Assembly (NCBI RefSeq): GCF_013280595.1
Contig: NZ_JAAATY010000017.1
Span: forward strand, 1-64,000
Length of the DNA stretch: 64,000 nt
DNA from: Kibdelosporangium persicum
GTDB taxonomy: Bacteria; Actinomycetota; Actinomycetes; Mycobacteriales; Pseudonocardiaceae
Direction of reading: 5' to 3'
Of this stretch, positions 16,534 through 26,159 are shown piece after piece; positions within the stretch are counted from its first letter, which is position 1, and each line of letters opens with the position of its first letter. The notes beneath the pieces are model-generated. The model was not told where the DNA came from. It worked only from the letters and a program-made list of their open reading frames with translations, and ran no database searches. Position numbers and translations under genes: made by a program.

Positions 16534-17265
16534 ATGGGCCAGTTGGCAGGCAAGGTAGCCGTCATCACCGGCGGATCGGCCGGGATCGGCCTTGCCACCG
16601 CACGCCGGTTCGTCGCCGAGGGCGCGCGCGTGTTCCTTACCGGTCGGAGCACGGAGCGGCTTGTCGCCGCGGTCGATGACCTCGGTCCCGCCGCCACCGG
16701 TGTGCCCGGCGACGTCACCAGTGCCGAAGACCTCGACCGCCTGCACGATGCGGTAGCGGAGCACCGCCAGGGCCTGGATGTGTTGTTCGCCAACGCGGGC
16801 GGCGGCAGCTTCACCCCGTTCGGCGAAGTCACGCCGGACACCTTCGACCAGATCATGGCGAGCAACACGCGTGGGGTCTACTTCACCGTGCAGAGGCTCC
16901 TGCCGCTGCTGAATCGGGACGCCTCCGTCATCCTGATGTCCTCCGTCGGCGGAACCGTGGCCGTGCCCGGCCTGAGCGTGTACTCGGCGGCCAAGGCGGC
17001 GATCCGGTCCTTCGCCCGCGGTCTGGCCGTCGAACTGGGAGACCGGGGGATTCGCGTGAACGCGATCAGCCCCGGCTACATCCGCACCAGACCAGGGCAA
17101 GCCGACGTCGAGGCCTTTCAAGCCGCCGGCGCCGCCGGCACCCCGCTGCGCCGCGTAGGACGACCCGAGGAGGTCGCCGCAGCCACCCTGTTCCTCGCCT
17201 CCAGCGACAGCAGCTACATCACAGGCAGCGAACTGTTCGTCGACGGCGGCCGCAAGCAGGTCTGA
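16534..17265 (+). CDS. SDR-family oxidoreductase
   Basis: A 243-residue classical short-chain dehydrogenase. The ATG at 16534 follows GGAGGCAGG by 5 bases. Cofactor motif TGGSAGIG, strand motif NAGG, catalytic Ser in MSSVGG, YSAAK (Tyr and Lys) and the C-terminal TGSELFVDGGRKQ are all present. The cofactor preference looks like NADP (TGRS after the second strand). The substrate is not deducible. Confidence 0.93.
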   Translation: MGQLAGKVAVITGGSAGIGLATARRFVAEGARVFLTGRSTERLVAAVDDLGPAATGVPGDVTSAEDLDRLHDAVAEHRQGLDVLFANAGGGSFTPFGEVTPDTFDQIMASNTRGVYFTVQRLLPLLNRDASVILMSSVGGTVAVPGLSVYSAAKAAIRSFARGLAVELGDRGIRVNAISPGYIRTRPGQADVEAFQAAGAAGTPLRRVGRPEEVAAATLFLASSDSSYITGSELFVDGGRKQV

Positions 17266-17859
17266 CGCAGGCCTCCCCGCGTTCTCATTTCGACGCCGGG
17301 GAGCAGCATGTCGAGCTGCCAGGCGGTGCAACGCGGGCACGAGCAGGACCCGTTCTGCACTGGTCCCAACGTGTCTGGAGAGCGGCGTGTTCGACGTACA
17401 CACCGCGCGGAACCCGCCGAGGATGCTGGTAGCCGTGCAGCTCGCGCGCTGCCTTCTTCAACGGCGAAATTTTGTACTCGCTGGTGCTTGTCCGCACCTC
17501 GGCTGGCTGGGCGCTCGGGGGTGTCATTTCGGCTCCTCCTGCTTGTCAACGGCTCGCGTGAGGGCCGGTGTCCCGAGGTGGACGGCGGGTCGGCGCGGGC
17601 GATTTCGGTGGCGTCAGGTCATGCCAACCAGGGTAGGCGGGCGGTGTGTCGGTGGCCCGCGGCCCGACGCCGACCGGACCACTCGCATGGGCAGAACCAG
17701 TCCGGCAGGCGGTGGACAACAGAGCCCGCGTCGATGACGATGGGCCGTCAGCACAGCGGGCAGTACCGGAGGGACGGGTTGCTGAGGGCTGCACCACCCT
17801 CACCCCTGCCTCCGTCGTGCACTGCGCCGTCCCCGACGTCCGACGGAGGAGACGCCACC
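17266..17859. other. Mostly non-coding stretch, one weak small frame
   Basis: Apart from the doubtful 80-residue minus-strand frame listed separately, no gene with a convincing start or family match was seen here. The last 100 bases carry the promoter and GGAGGAG site for the membrane protein gene at 17860. Confidence 0.5.
17285..17527 (-). CDS. Hypothetical 80-residue protein, uncertain
   Basis: An 80-residue frame whose ATG is preceded by CAGGAGGAGCC, a strong ribosome binding site at good distance, which is the main reason to list it. The N-terminal half (TSTSEYKISPLKKAARELHG) looks protein-like, while the C-terminal part is Arg/Pro/Cys-rich. In a neighbouring frame the sequence QNGSCSCPRCTAWQLDML appears, so a frameshift near 17370 is possible. 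No family recognised. Confidence 0.35.
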   Translation of the reverse strand: MTPPSAQPAEVRTSTSEYKISPLKKAARELHGYQHPRRVPRGVYVEHAALQTRWDQCRTGPARARVAPPGSSTCCSPASK

Positions 17860-18321
17860 ATGAGACCCGGTGCCCCGAACAGCTCCTACGGTGGCTACCT
17901 GGGCCATCCGACGGGCATGAACATGCCCGGATTGATAAGGGGGGCGCGGGTACTCCTGTTCGTCATGGGTGGCGTGCAACTCACCGTCGGTGTGCTCGTC
18001 GCCGGACTCTTAGCCGGCGTCGTCGCTAACGACGGCGGCAGCATCGCCGATGCCGTCGCCATCGTCAGTGTGCTGCTGGGCCTGGGTGCGCTGTCGATCA
18101 CCCTGGGGACGAAGTTCGCCACCGGCGGCGGAGGTGTCCGGGTCACCACGATCGTGTACGCCTCGCTGATGATCGTGGCCTGCCTGGGCAGCCTGGGCCT
18201 CGGGGACGGCTTCGGCCTCATCTTCACGGGCGGGCCGGTCATCGGGCTCGCCTGTGGCGGCATCATCCTGGCGTTGATGGTCACCGCACAGGCCAGCGCC
18301 TGGTTCAACCGCCCACGGTAG
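17860..18321 (+). CDS. Small integral membrane protein
   Basis: A 153-residue protein starting at ATG 17860 with GGAGGAG 8 bases upstream. Four predicted membrane helices lie at about residues 27-50, 58-80, 92-110 and 118-143, with a short polar N-terminus (RPGAPNSSYGGYLGHP). It resembles the many uncharacterised actinobacterial four-helix membrane proteins. No catalytic motif is seen and the role is unknown. Confidence 0.75.
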   Translation: MRPGAPNSSYGGYLGHPTGMNMPGLIRGARVLLFVMGGVQLTVGVLVAGLLAGVVANDGGSIADAVAIVSVLLGLGALSITLGTKFATGGGGVRVTTIVYASLMIVACLGSLGLGDGFGLIFTGGPVIGLACGGIILALMVTAQASAWFNRPR

Positions 18322-18729
18322 GTATCGAGCAGCACGACACCCACACACGCGCGGGGGTCCCGCCGTGGTGTGTCATGCAGCGGCGGGCATGAGCGCTTTC
18401 GCGTACGGGACGCTCCTCACGGTGCGGCCGCGTTATCGAGGTACCCGCGCGCTTGGTGGCTGATCACGCAAGCGGAGACATGTGTGCTGAAAGCTTTGCG
18501 ACACAGCAGGTTCGGGCACTCCGGAGATCTGCATCAACGGCGTTGTCAACGACAGTCTGGAACCTGTGTTCGCATCACGAGAGCGTTGGGCGCACTGTCT
18601 CCTGGGGTGAGTCGACGCAAAGTCTCGCCGTTGTCCGCCTCACCGCGCACCCGTCCGTAGCCGCAAACCCATGCCAGTGCGCGGAAATCCGGCCCGTTGG
18701 GCCGCAGTCACAGGAGCCGACCCGGACGA
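18322..18729. other. Intergenic stretch, possible terminator near 18343
   Basis: About 400 bases with no supported gene. Just after the membrane-protein stop, at about 18343-18373, the sequence CACACACGCGCGGG-GGT-CCCGCCGTGGTGTG can form an imperfect GC-rich hairpin that could act as a terminator. The rest contains only short antisense frames. Confidence 0.4.
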
Positions 18730-20220
18730 TTACGAGAGATCGAAGGGGGCGGGGGAGTGGCCTTCCCAGATCTGGCGGGATGCCTGTTCGGGATAGGGCA
18801 GAGTCTTCGACTCGGTGTCCAGGACGCGGGTGAGGTGCCCGCCGGGCCGGTGAGCGGACCAGCCCGCGTCGCCGGTGGTGACGAAGCGGACCCAGGCCTC
18901 CCGGAGTTCGCGGGAGAGCGCGACGGCCTCGGGAGTGCGCTCCTCGCCGATGAGCTGGGTGCCGACGGGGCTGTCCAGCGTGCCGAACGCCAGGGGCACG
19001 TCGAGGCTGTGGCAGGCACCCAAGATGCCGCCGAGGGCCGGGGCGACCCAGCACAGTTCGAACAGGTACGAGGTGCCGCCGGCTGCGGCGTTCGCCTCGG
19101 CCAGCTTCTGTGACGGCATGCGGAAGAGGGCGTCGGAGTACACCGTCTCCACCAGCTCCTCCGGCCCTGCCTGCGGGAACGCGGCACGGTAGGCCCGCGC
19201 ACCGTCCGGCTGCGGGGCGTGCAGTTCCAGGGCTGCGTGGGCGTCATCCTCGGTGAAGGTGCCGTACCGTCCGCTCATGACGCTGAAGTACCGGAATTCG
19301 TCCCGGGCGTGGCCGACGAGCAGTTCGGTCCCGCTCGCGCGCGCGCCGGTCAGCGCGAGCCAAGGCGTTTCCGGGAGGACCTCGCCGTCGACGACGGGGC
19401 ACAGCGCGGTGCCGGTCTCCGTGAGGCGTCCCCAGCTCTCCCGGTGCGCGTGGAGGCCGGCGTTGAAGGAGGTGAGCTCAGCGGCCAGGTGCCATGGGTC
19501 GATGTCGCGCAGGGCCTCCGCGGTGGGGGCCGTCGCGCCGAGCCGGTCCGCGAACGCGGCGGTGACCTGCCGTGCCAGCGCGGGGGTGCTGTGCAGCCCG
19601 GGCACCGAATGGGCGATGGCCCGCCGGAACAGGCCGCGCGCGGACTTCATCGTCAGCAGGGCGGCGACCGAGCCCGCCCCGGCGGACACCCCGCCCACGG
19701 TGACCCGGCCGGGGTCGCCTCCGAAGGCGGCGATGTTGCGCTGCACCCACTCCAGCGCCGCGATCTGGTCGAGGAATCCGCGGTTGGGCGGCACGTCGTC
19801 GAGGAACGCGAATCCCTCCGCGCCCACGCGGCAGTTGATGGTCACCACGACGACTCCCGCCTCGGCCAGCGCCGCCGGGTCGTACATCGGGTCGCTCGAC
19901 GCCGCCGAGAGGTAGCCGCCCACGGGGATCCACACCAGCACCGGCAGTCCCGCCGCGCCGGGATCCGGAGTGCCGACGTTGAGCGTCAGCCAGTCGGTGC
20001 CCTGCGGGGGCACGTCGATCGGCAGGGACAGCGGCACCACGGGGCCGAACTCGACCGCTTGCCTCGTCCCCTCCCAGCGGTGCGGCGGCACGGGCGCGGC
20101 GAAGCGGAGCGCTCCGACCGGGGGCTGGGCGTAGGGGATGCCGCGGAACACCGCGTGCCCCTGCCGCCAGCGCCCCTGCACCACGCCTTCCGTGGTTCGT
20201 ACCTTTGGTTGTTCGGACAT
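18730..20220 (-). CDS. Type-B carboxylesterase/lipase
   Basis: A 496-residue alpha/beta-hydrolase of the para-nitrobenzyl esterase type, with no signal peptide. FRGIPYAQPPVGALRF is the N-terminal family signature. The nucleophile elbow is VTVGGVSAGAGSV (usually GESAGA; Val replaces Glu). The loop IAALEWVQRNIAAFGGDPGRVT is typical, and the His is expected in ACHSLDVPLAFG. The ATG at 20220 is preceded by GGGAGGAG. It is divergent from the TetR gene, which probably regulates it. Substrates are likely small esters. Confidence 0.92.
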   Translation of the reverse strand: MSEQPKVRTTEGVVQGRWRQGHAVFRGIPYAQPPVGALRFAAPVPPHRWEGTRQAVEFGPVVPLSLPIDVPPQGTDWLTLNVGTPDPGAAGLPVLVWIPVGGYLSAASSDPMYDPAALAEAGVVVVTINCRVGAEGFAFLDDVPPNRGFLDQIAALEWVQRNIAAFGGDPGRVTVGGVSAGAGSVAALLTMKSARGLFRRAIAHSVPGLHSTPALARQVTAAFADRLGATAPTAEALRDIDPWHLAAELTSFNAGLHAHRESWGRLTETGTALCPVVDGEVLPETPWLALTGARASGTELLVGHARDEFRYFSVMSGRYGTFTEDDAHAALELHAPQPDGARAYRAAFPQAGPEELVETVYSDALFRMPSQKLAEANAAAGGTSYLFELCWVAPALGGILGACHSLDVPLAFGTLDSPVGTQLIGEERTPEAVALSRELREAWVRFVTTGDAGWSAHRPGGHLTRVLDTESKTLPYPEQASRQIWEGHSPAPFDLS

Positions 20221-20309
20221 GACGACTCCTCCCTCAAGTGGACCCAGGATTATGGGTCAGATGTATTATGTCAACTGTATTGGAACAGGGTACGAGGGAG
20301 GGGCCGGCG

Positions 20310-20909
20310 ATGCCGAAACAGGTGGATCACCGCGGACGCCGCGAAGCGATCGCCCGCGCACTGTGGCGGGTGGTGGAGCAGCGCGGCGTCACACAGCTGA
20401 CGATGCGCGTGGTGGCGCAGGAGGCGGGCATGTCACTCGGGCAGTTGCAGCACTACTTCGCGTCCCGGACCGCCATGCTCTCCTTCGCCATGGATTTCGC
20501 GTCCGAGCAGACCTCGGTGCGCGTACACCAGGGGCTCGAAAAGCTCGGTGACCGTCCGCACCCCCGTGACGTGCTGCGACTGACGCTCGCGGAAATGCTC
20601 CCCCTGCATGCCGACTCCCGCGCGACCAGCCGGATGAGCACCGCCTACGTCCTGGAGGCACTGCACGACAAGGCCGTGCACGAGCAGGCGCGCCGCGGCC
20701 TCGTCCAAGGGCGGGCTCTCGTCGAGCAGTTGGTCCGCCAGGCGATCGCCGACGGGCACATCGACTCCGGCCGCGACCCGGCGACCGAGACCAACCTGCT
20801 CCTCGCCCTCACCGGCTTCACTTCCCTGATCGAACTCGACGTGATCGAGCCCCAGGACGCGCTCGCCGCGATCGACGTGCATCTGGACCGGCTGTTCAGC
20901 AGGACGTGA
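20310..20909 (+). CDS. TetR-family transcriptional regulator
   Basis: A 199-residue repressor. The N-terminal HTH is REAIARALWRVVEQRGVTQL-TMRVVAQEAGMSLGQLQHYFASR, and the C-terminal helices form the usual ligand pocket (TetR_C_6/BetI-like). It is transcribed away from the carboxylesterase gene with about 90 bases between starts, so it most likely controls the esterase and itself. Confidence 0.92.
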   Translation: MPKQVDHRGRREAIARALWRVVEQRGVTQLTMRVVAQEAGMSLGQLQHYFASRTAMLSFAMDFASEQTSVRVHQGLEKLGDRPHPRDVLRLTLAEMLPLHADSRATSRMSTAYVLEALHDKAVHEQARRGLVQGRALVEQLVRQAIADGHIDSGRDPATETNLLLALTGFTSLIELDVIEPQDALAAIDVHLDRLFSRT

Positions 20910-20945
20910 CCTACCCCGGACACGGGGCAGGTGGGACACCGCCCG

Positions 20946-21110
20946 GAGTGGCGAACCTCGGCACGGGTAAGCCGACGCTGGCCACGGGCTACGCCTCTCG
21001 CACAGTCAACCACTGCCTCAGCGCCGTGTACGGCTTCTCTGCCTTCCACGCTGGTTCCGGTCGGGGCGGACCGGAGCAGGTGTTCGTGGCGCGTGCGGTG
21101 GACGGGTGGT
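20946..21110 (+). pseudogene. Relic of a tyrosine recombinase/integrase gene
   Basis: The frame GTGKPTLATGYASRTVNHCL followed by SAVYGFSAFH matches the N-terminal SAM-like core-binding domain of phage-type integrases (the ..GYSPATINHCLTVVRGFYAFH.. segment). Only about 40 residues remain; the catalytic Arg/His/Tyr domain is absent. It is a trace of a mobile element. The rest of 20910-21444 holds no supported gene. Confidence 0.5.
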
Positions 21111-21444
21111 GCCCAAGTCGGAGCGGCGCTGGGGCCGGAAGGGACGGAGCGCGGGCCGATGTGTTGGGGACCGGTCCCTGAATCGCCTGAACACACTGTC
21201 AGTGTCCTGGTGGCGGCCATTTCCCCACGGTCGAACGCCAAGGTGCGACGGACTACTTCTACCTCAAGAACGCCGTCTCGAAGATGTGCCTGGACGTGTA
21301 CACCGAGTTGCTTGCCGCGTACCGGCACTCCGTCGACCCGCCGACGGGCGCGGTTGGCTGGAAACCGCCGCAACCCGCTCGGGTCCCTCCCCACCCCTCT
21401 GATCGTGGCGGTGACCGGGGATTTTCACGACCCCGCACCACGCG

Positions 21445-22719
21445 TCACGCGCCGTCGACGATGTCGAGGATGGCGCCCACCGGGTCGGCGGCCCGGTAGT
21501 CCGCGCTCAGCTCCCGTGCACGACGCCGGAACCCCGGCTCGTCGAGCACCCGCCGGACGGCCTGCCTGACAGCCGCGGCCTCGGGGCGGCCGGTTCGCAG
21601 GTCGATACCGACGCCGAAGTCCGCGACCCGGGCCGCCACCGCGGGCTTGTCCTCGCCGGCGCCCGCCACGACGAGCGGCACGCCGTGGTGCAAGGCGAGT
21701 TGCACACCGCCGTAGCCGCCGTTGGTGACCACGACGTCGACTAGCGGGAAGAGCGCGTCGAACGGAATGAACGGCTCCACCCGTGCATTCGTCGGCACGC
21801 GCAGGTCGCCGACCTCCCGCCCACCGAGTCCGGCGACGACGAGCACGTCGTCGCCCGCCAGCGCGTCGAGCGTGGGTTGGACGAGGTCGGTCAGGTCGTT
21901 GTTGGCCACTGTGCCCTGGGTGAGCGCGACGACCCGGCGCTGCGACAGCTCTGGCCACCACGAGGGTGGCTCCCACGTCGCAGGCGGTTCAGGCGGCAGG
22001 GCCCCGACCAGCCGCAGCGTCGGCGGGGCATCGACCCGTGGGTACTCGAAGGACGGCACGGTGAGCTGGGCGAATACGTCGGGCAGAAGGACCTGTGCGT
22101 CGCTGATGACCGGCAGTGCAGCCGTCGCGCCCAGCTCCGCCATGACCTGCTGGGCGTGCGCGGTGGCGCCGGCCAGCTGCGCGGCGAGTTCGGCGTTGAA
22201 CGCCGCGGCGGCTTCCCGCACGTCGAGCCCGTCGCGCGGGGGTGGAGGACCCATCATGGTCAGCTCGGCGCCGCTGAGAGTCAGGGGGAACACCCCGAGG
22301 CCGACGGTGCGCCGCGGCCGGATCCCGGGTGCTCCCAGCAGCTGCGGCCACGTCCCGTAGAAGGCGGCCTCGTGGAGGACGGCGGCATCCGGCTGCTGCG
22401 CCAGTACCTGTTGCAGCACGGCGTTCTGCGCGGGCGCCATGTCGGTGAACCAGCCGAACATGGCCTCCAGGAATGCCGGGCCCGGCGCCAGCTCGTGCAG
22501 CCACGGCTGGAGCTCACCGAGGCGGCGGTCATCGAAGTCGGCCGGCCCGGACAGCGGGACGAACGCCGCTCCCACCGCCTCGGTCTCCGTCCGGAACCGG
22601 CTGCCGGTGACGACTGTGACTCGCCGTCCGGCGGCGACGAGGTGGCGGGCGAGGTTCAGGACCGGCCGGACGTGTCCGGTGAGCGGGGTTGCGGCGAGCA
22701 CGATGGGTGCGGCTGTCAT
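21445..22719 (-). CDS. GT1-family (MGT-type) glycosyltransferase
   Basis: A 424-residue UDP-glycosyltransferase-like enzyme. The N-terminal domain starts IVLAATPLTGHVRPVLNLARHL, which is typical of macrolide/flavonoid glycosyltransferases. The C-terminal donor-binding domain contains VVALTQGTVANNDLTDL, VEPFIPFDALFPLVDVVVTNGGYGGVQLALHHGVPLV and AGAGEDKPAVAARVADFG, where GGYG replaces the usual GGxG/HGG. It should transfer a sugar to a small hydrophobic acceptor (antibiotic tailoring or detoxification). The neighbouring large regulator, read in the same direction and located upstream, may control it. Confidence 0.92.
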   Translation of the reverse strand: MTAAPIVLAATPLTGHVRPVLNLARHLVAAGRRVTVVTGSRFRTETEAVGAAFVPLSGPADFDDRRLGELQPWLHELAPGPAFLEAMFGWFTDMAPAQNAVLQQVLAQQPDAAVLHEAAFYGTWPQLLGAPGIRPRRTVGLGVFPLTLSGAELTMMGPPPPRDGLDVREAAAAFNAELAAQLAGATAHAQQVMAELGATAALPVISDAQVLLPDVFAQLTVPSFEYPRVDAPPTLRLVGALPPEPPATWEPPSWWPELSQRRVVALTQGTVANNDLTDLVQPTLDALAGDDVLVVAGLGGREVGDLRVPTNARVEPFIPFDALFPLVDVVVTNGGYGGVQLALHHGVPLVVAGAGEDKPAVAARVADFGVGIDLRTGRPEAAAVRQAVRRVLDEPGFRRRARELSADYRAADPVGAILDIVDGA

Positions 22720-22849
22720 GGGGGGACGTCCTCAGGATCGACGGAGGTCGGCCTGGGAGGCGGCCGACCCGATGACCTGGAGTCTCGCCACTCCGCTCGC
22801 GGCAGACCACCGGACATCGACCGGACGCCGCCGGTACGGATGGCCGCGC

Positions 22850-25049
22850 TCAGTCCTGCCCGGAGACGGTGTCGGCACGCCGGACCAGCTCCTCGAACCG
22901 CTTGTGGAGCTCAGCGGTGTCCAACGGAGCTGTGCCCGATCCCGCCACGCCCTCCCACCACTGCGCCGATGCCACGTCACCGAGGTCGGCCGCCACGGCA
23001 GCGGCCACGCCCGCCAGGTGCGCCCGACGCCGGTGCCCGTCCCGCTGGGGGCCCAGCTCGTGGTCGGCGGCGGCGAGCATCACGGCCGCGTCGTCCAGGC
23101 GTCCTTCGCTGCGGGCGGCCTCGGCGCACTCCGCGAGGACAGCGGCCACCGAGAATCCGCTGCCCAGCTCCCGCGCCGTGGCTGCGGCCGCCCGCCAGTG
23201 CCCCACCGCCGCGGACCGGTCGCCGCGCAGCAGCGCGCCGTCCCCCCGTCCGATGGGCACATGCACGGCCGCCCACACGTCGTTCCTGACGTCGAGCCGC
23301 AACGCGACGTGCTCTTCGGCCCGATCCAGCAGAGCCCCCGAAGCGTCGAAGTCCTCCAAGCGCAGCGCCGCCGCCGAAGCGAAGATCGCCGCCTCCGTGG
23401 CCAGCGAGGCGTCGTCGACCTGCTCGGCCAGCCGCACCGCCCGCTCCGCGACGGCGAAGAGGTCGGCGGCGACGCGGTTGAACCCGGCGCGCGCCACCAA
23501 CCAGCGGGCCCGGCCTCGCTCGCTCAGGTCGTCCTCGCGCAGGCGGCCGGTCCAGGCGAAGCCTTCGCGGCTGTGCCCGCTCATCCACAGCGGCAGCCAC
23601 ACCGACCACACCAGCTCGGCGGCGTCGTCGTGCCGGCGGGCGTCGACGAGCTGGTCGAACCCGAGCCGCAGCACGCCGCGATCGACCTCGACCTGCTCCA
23701 CCGCCGTCATGTCGCCACGGCCCCGGATCCGCGCACTGAGTTCTCGCGCCGTACGGAGTGCCCACTGGCCGACGCTCTGCCGGACCTGCTCCCGCTCGGC
23801 CGGTTCGAGCGTCTCGAGCGCGTACCGACGTACCGGTTCCAGCAGCCGGAACCGCGCGATGTGCCCGACATCGCCGCGGGCGACCAGCGAATGCTCGATC
23901 AACTCGGTGAGCGCGCTCACCGCGTCCGCGGTGTCCGGCGCAGCGATCGCTTCGACGGTATCGAGGGAGAAGCTGCCCGGGACGATGGCGAGCCTGCGGA
24001 ACAGCCGATGGGCCGCGGGGCCAAGTATCCGGCAGCTCCACTCGATGGTGGCGGCCATGGTGCGTTGCCGCTCCGGCAGGTCCCGGGGGGCCGGCCACGG
24101 GCAGCTTCGCCAGCCGATCGACCCGGTCCAGCAGCGCCTGGGGGCCGAGTCGCGCGGCCGCGGCGGCCAGGAGTTCGATCGCCAGTGGCAGCCCGTCGGC
24201 CCGCCGGCAAAGCCGTACGACGGGATCATCGTCCTCCCCGCTCGTGGTCGGCGATGGTGCGCCGGCGGCCGTCAGCCGCTCGGTGAAGAGCCGCACGGCC
24301 GCCGCCGGGGCCAGCGGGGCGATGCGGATCTCGCGTTCCCGACGCACCCGCAGCGGAACGCGGCTGGTGGTCAGGACCACCGCGCCGGGACAGGCCGACA
24401 GCAGTTCGGCCAGTTGCGGAGCGCAGGCGGCCACACGCTCCAGGTTGTCCAGAACGAGCAGGACCGCCGCCCCGTCGAGGTGCGCGGCGAGGCCGGTCAC
24501 GGTGTCGGCGTGGGTTCCCGCCGCGCGGGCGACGGCGGCGAGGACGTCGTCGGGGTCAGTGACGTCGGTGAGGTCGGCGAAGAACGCCCCGCCCGGGTAG
24601 TCCCCAGCCACCGTCCGCGCCGCCAACAGCGCAACGGTGGTCTTGCCGACCCCGCCGGGGCCGGTGAGCGTCACCAGCCGGCCCGGCGCGGAACGCAGGG
24701 CGGCGAGGATCTCGGTGACCTCGTCGTGCCGCCCGACCACCGGGACGGCTGGCGGAGGCGGCGGGTGGGACGTCAACGTGCGGGACGGCATCTCAAGGGC
24801 CTCGTTCCCCGCCCGTCCTAGGGCCGACAGCAGCGCCGTGCGGTCGGCGTCGCGGAGTTGCAGCGCCGAGGCCAGCGCCCGCACGGTGTGCGGCTGGGGC
24901 CGGGTCCGCCGCCCGCGTTCCAGCGCGCTGACCGCATCGACGGACAGTCCCGCGGCAGCGGCAAGCTCCTGCTGGGTCAGTGACCTGGCCTCCCGCAGCG
25001 CACGCAGCACAGCCGCGAAGCTGCGCGCCGATCCCGACGGATCGTTCAC
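22850..25049 (-). pseudogene. HTH/NB-ARC regulator, frameshifted in a G run
   Basis: A roughly 730-residue regulator split between two frames. The first frame, from GTG 25049, has an XRE HTH (RSLTQQELAAAAGLSVDAVS, LERGRRTRPQ), then a P-loop ATPase (LTGPGGVGKTTVALLAA, VLLVLDNLERV). The second frame starts with DLPERQRTMAATIEWSCRIL and continues through the winged and TPR-like C-terminal part to the stop at 22850. The join falls in the six-base G run at 24085-24090; removing one base restores VAGPRDLPERQR. This is either a true phase-variable or inactivating frameshift or a sequencing error. Intact homologues act as ATP-dependent activators or repressors near glycosyltransferase genes. Upstream in-frame extension beyond 25049 is not coding. 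Confidence 0.8.
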
Positions 25050-25169
25050 GATCTTGATTATGCCCGCCGTTGCCGGGGTGGTGTCCGGGCGTTGTCCGGT
25101 TGTCGGGCCCCACCCCCGGCGATCACCATCGACGGTGACAGGCGAACCGGAGAATGAGGAGTCGAAGAC

Positions 25170-25973
25170 ATGGTCCCCGAGGCCCTGGAAGCGTTGCGCG
25201 TGGCGATCAACTCCCACGTCCCGGAGCGGATCGCCGGCTGTTTCACGGACGACTACGTGGCCGAGCGGCCGCTGAAGCCGCATGAGGGGTTCATCGGCTC
25301 CGAGCGCGTCGCCGCGAACTGGAGGAAGATCCTGGCCGGACTGCCGGACCTGCGGGCCGAGATCCTGCGCCACGCCCAGAACGGCGACGAACTGTGGTCG
25401 GAGTGGGAAATGCGGGGCACCGCCGCGACCGGGGCGACGGTCGTGCTGCGCGGCCCGGTGGTGCTCACCACCCGCGACGGACGGATCGCCTGGGCCCGGT
25501 TCTACCCCGACCCGGTCACCACGAACGGCCCGGCCCACACCACGGTCTCCCGGGTGCTGACCGCTTCGGCCGAACGGATCTTCGCGGTGCTCCGCGACCC
25601 CCGCCGCCACCCCGAGCTCGATGCCACCGGCTTCCGGGGCCACGCCGAGACCCCCGGCCCGATCGACGCCGTCGGCGACACCTTCGTCATGGCCATGCAC
25701 AACGACGAGCAGGGTGACTACCGGGTCGAGAACCGCGTCGTGGCCTTCACCGAGGACCGGGTCATCGGTTGGGAATCCGGCCGATCGGGTCAGCGCCTGG
25801 CCGGTCACCGCTTTGTTTGGAAGCTCACCCCGACCGACGACGGCCGCACCGAGGTGACCCTGACCTACGACTGGGCGGCGGTCACCGACCCGGCTGAAGT
25901 ACCGCGCCTGCCGCTCGTCTCCGCTGCCCAACTCGAAGCGTCCTTGGAGCAACTGGCCGCGGTGGTGGCGTAG
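25170..25973 (+). CDS. SnoaL-like/SRPBCC fusion protein
   Basis: A 267-residue cytosolic protein with two domains of the kind that bind hydrophobic small molecules. Residues 1-120 form a SnoaL/NTF2-like domain (MVPEALEALRVAINSHVPER, GCFTDDYVAERP, WARFYPDP). Residues about 125-265 form an SRPBCC (polyketide cyclase/START) domain (SRVLTASAERIFAVLRDPRR, RVENRVVAFTEDRVIGWES, EVTLTYDWAAVTDP). Each is normally a separate protein of about 130-150 residues. The fusion could be a bifunctional cyclase or a ligand carrier. It is divergent from the regulator gene at 22850-25049. Confidence 0.82.
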   Translation: MVPEALEALRVAINSHVPERIAGCFTDDYVAERPLKPHEGFIGSERVAANWRKILAGLPDLRAEILRHAQNGDELWSEWEMRGTAATGATVVLRGPVVLTTRDGRIAWARFYPDPVTTNGPAHTTVSRVLTASAERIFAVLRDPRRHPELDATGFRGHAETPGPIDAVGDTFVMAMHNDEQGDYRVENRVVAFTEDRVIGWESGRSGQRLAGHRFVWKLTPTDDGRTEVTLTYDWAAVTDPAEVPRLPLVSAAQLEASLEQLAAVVA

Positions 25974-26159
25974 ACGCCGGGTTCTGTCGCCGATCCGCCG
26001 GTAGGGGAACTCGGCGAGCGAGCGATACGGATGCTCGCCTTGATGCAGGTGGTGGTGGCCGATCCGGTGGTGTCGGTGTGGCGAGCACCCGTTCTCGTTC
26101 GGTGGCAACGTCATCGCTCACGACGCGTCACCAGGAATCCCCAGGACAGCACCATCCGG

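Noticed and set aside
21240-21330. Short plus-strand stretch resembling a ricin-type lectin repeat (YFYLKNAVSKMCLDVYTE)
   Set aside because: Too short, with no start, no repeats and no QxW motif; could be chance.
22439-24286. 615-residue plus-strand frame
   Set aside because: Low-complexity shadow of the regulator and glycosyltransferase genes on the other strand.
25050-26114. N-terminal extension of the HTH/NB-ARC frame
   Set aside because: Antisense to the SnoaL/SRPBCC gene, with no domain resemblance; the regulator begins at 25049.
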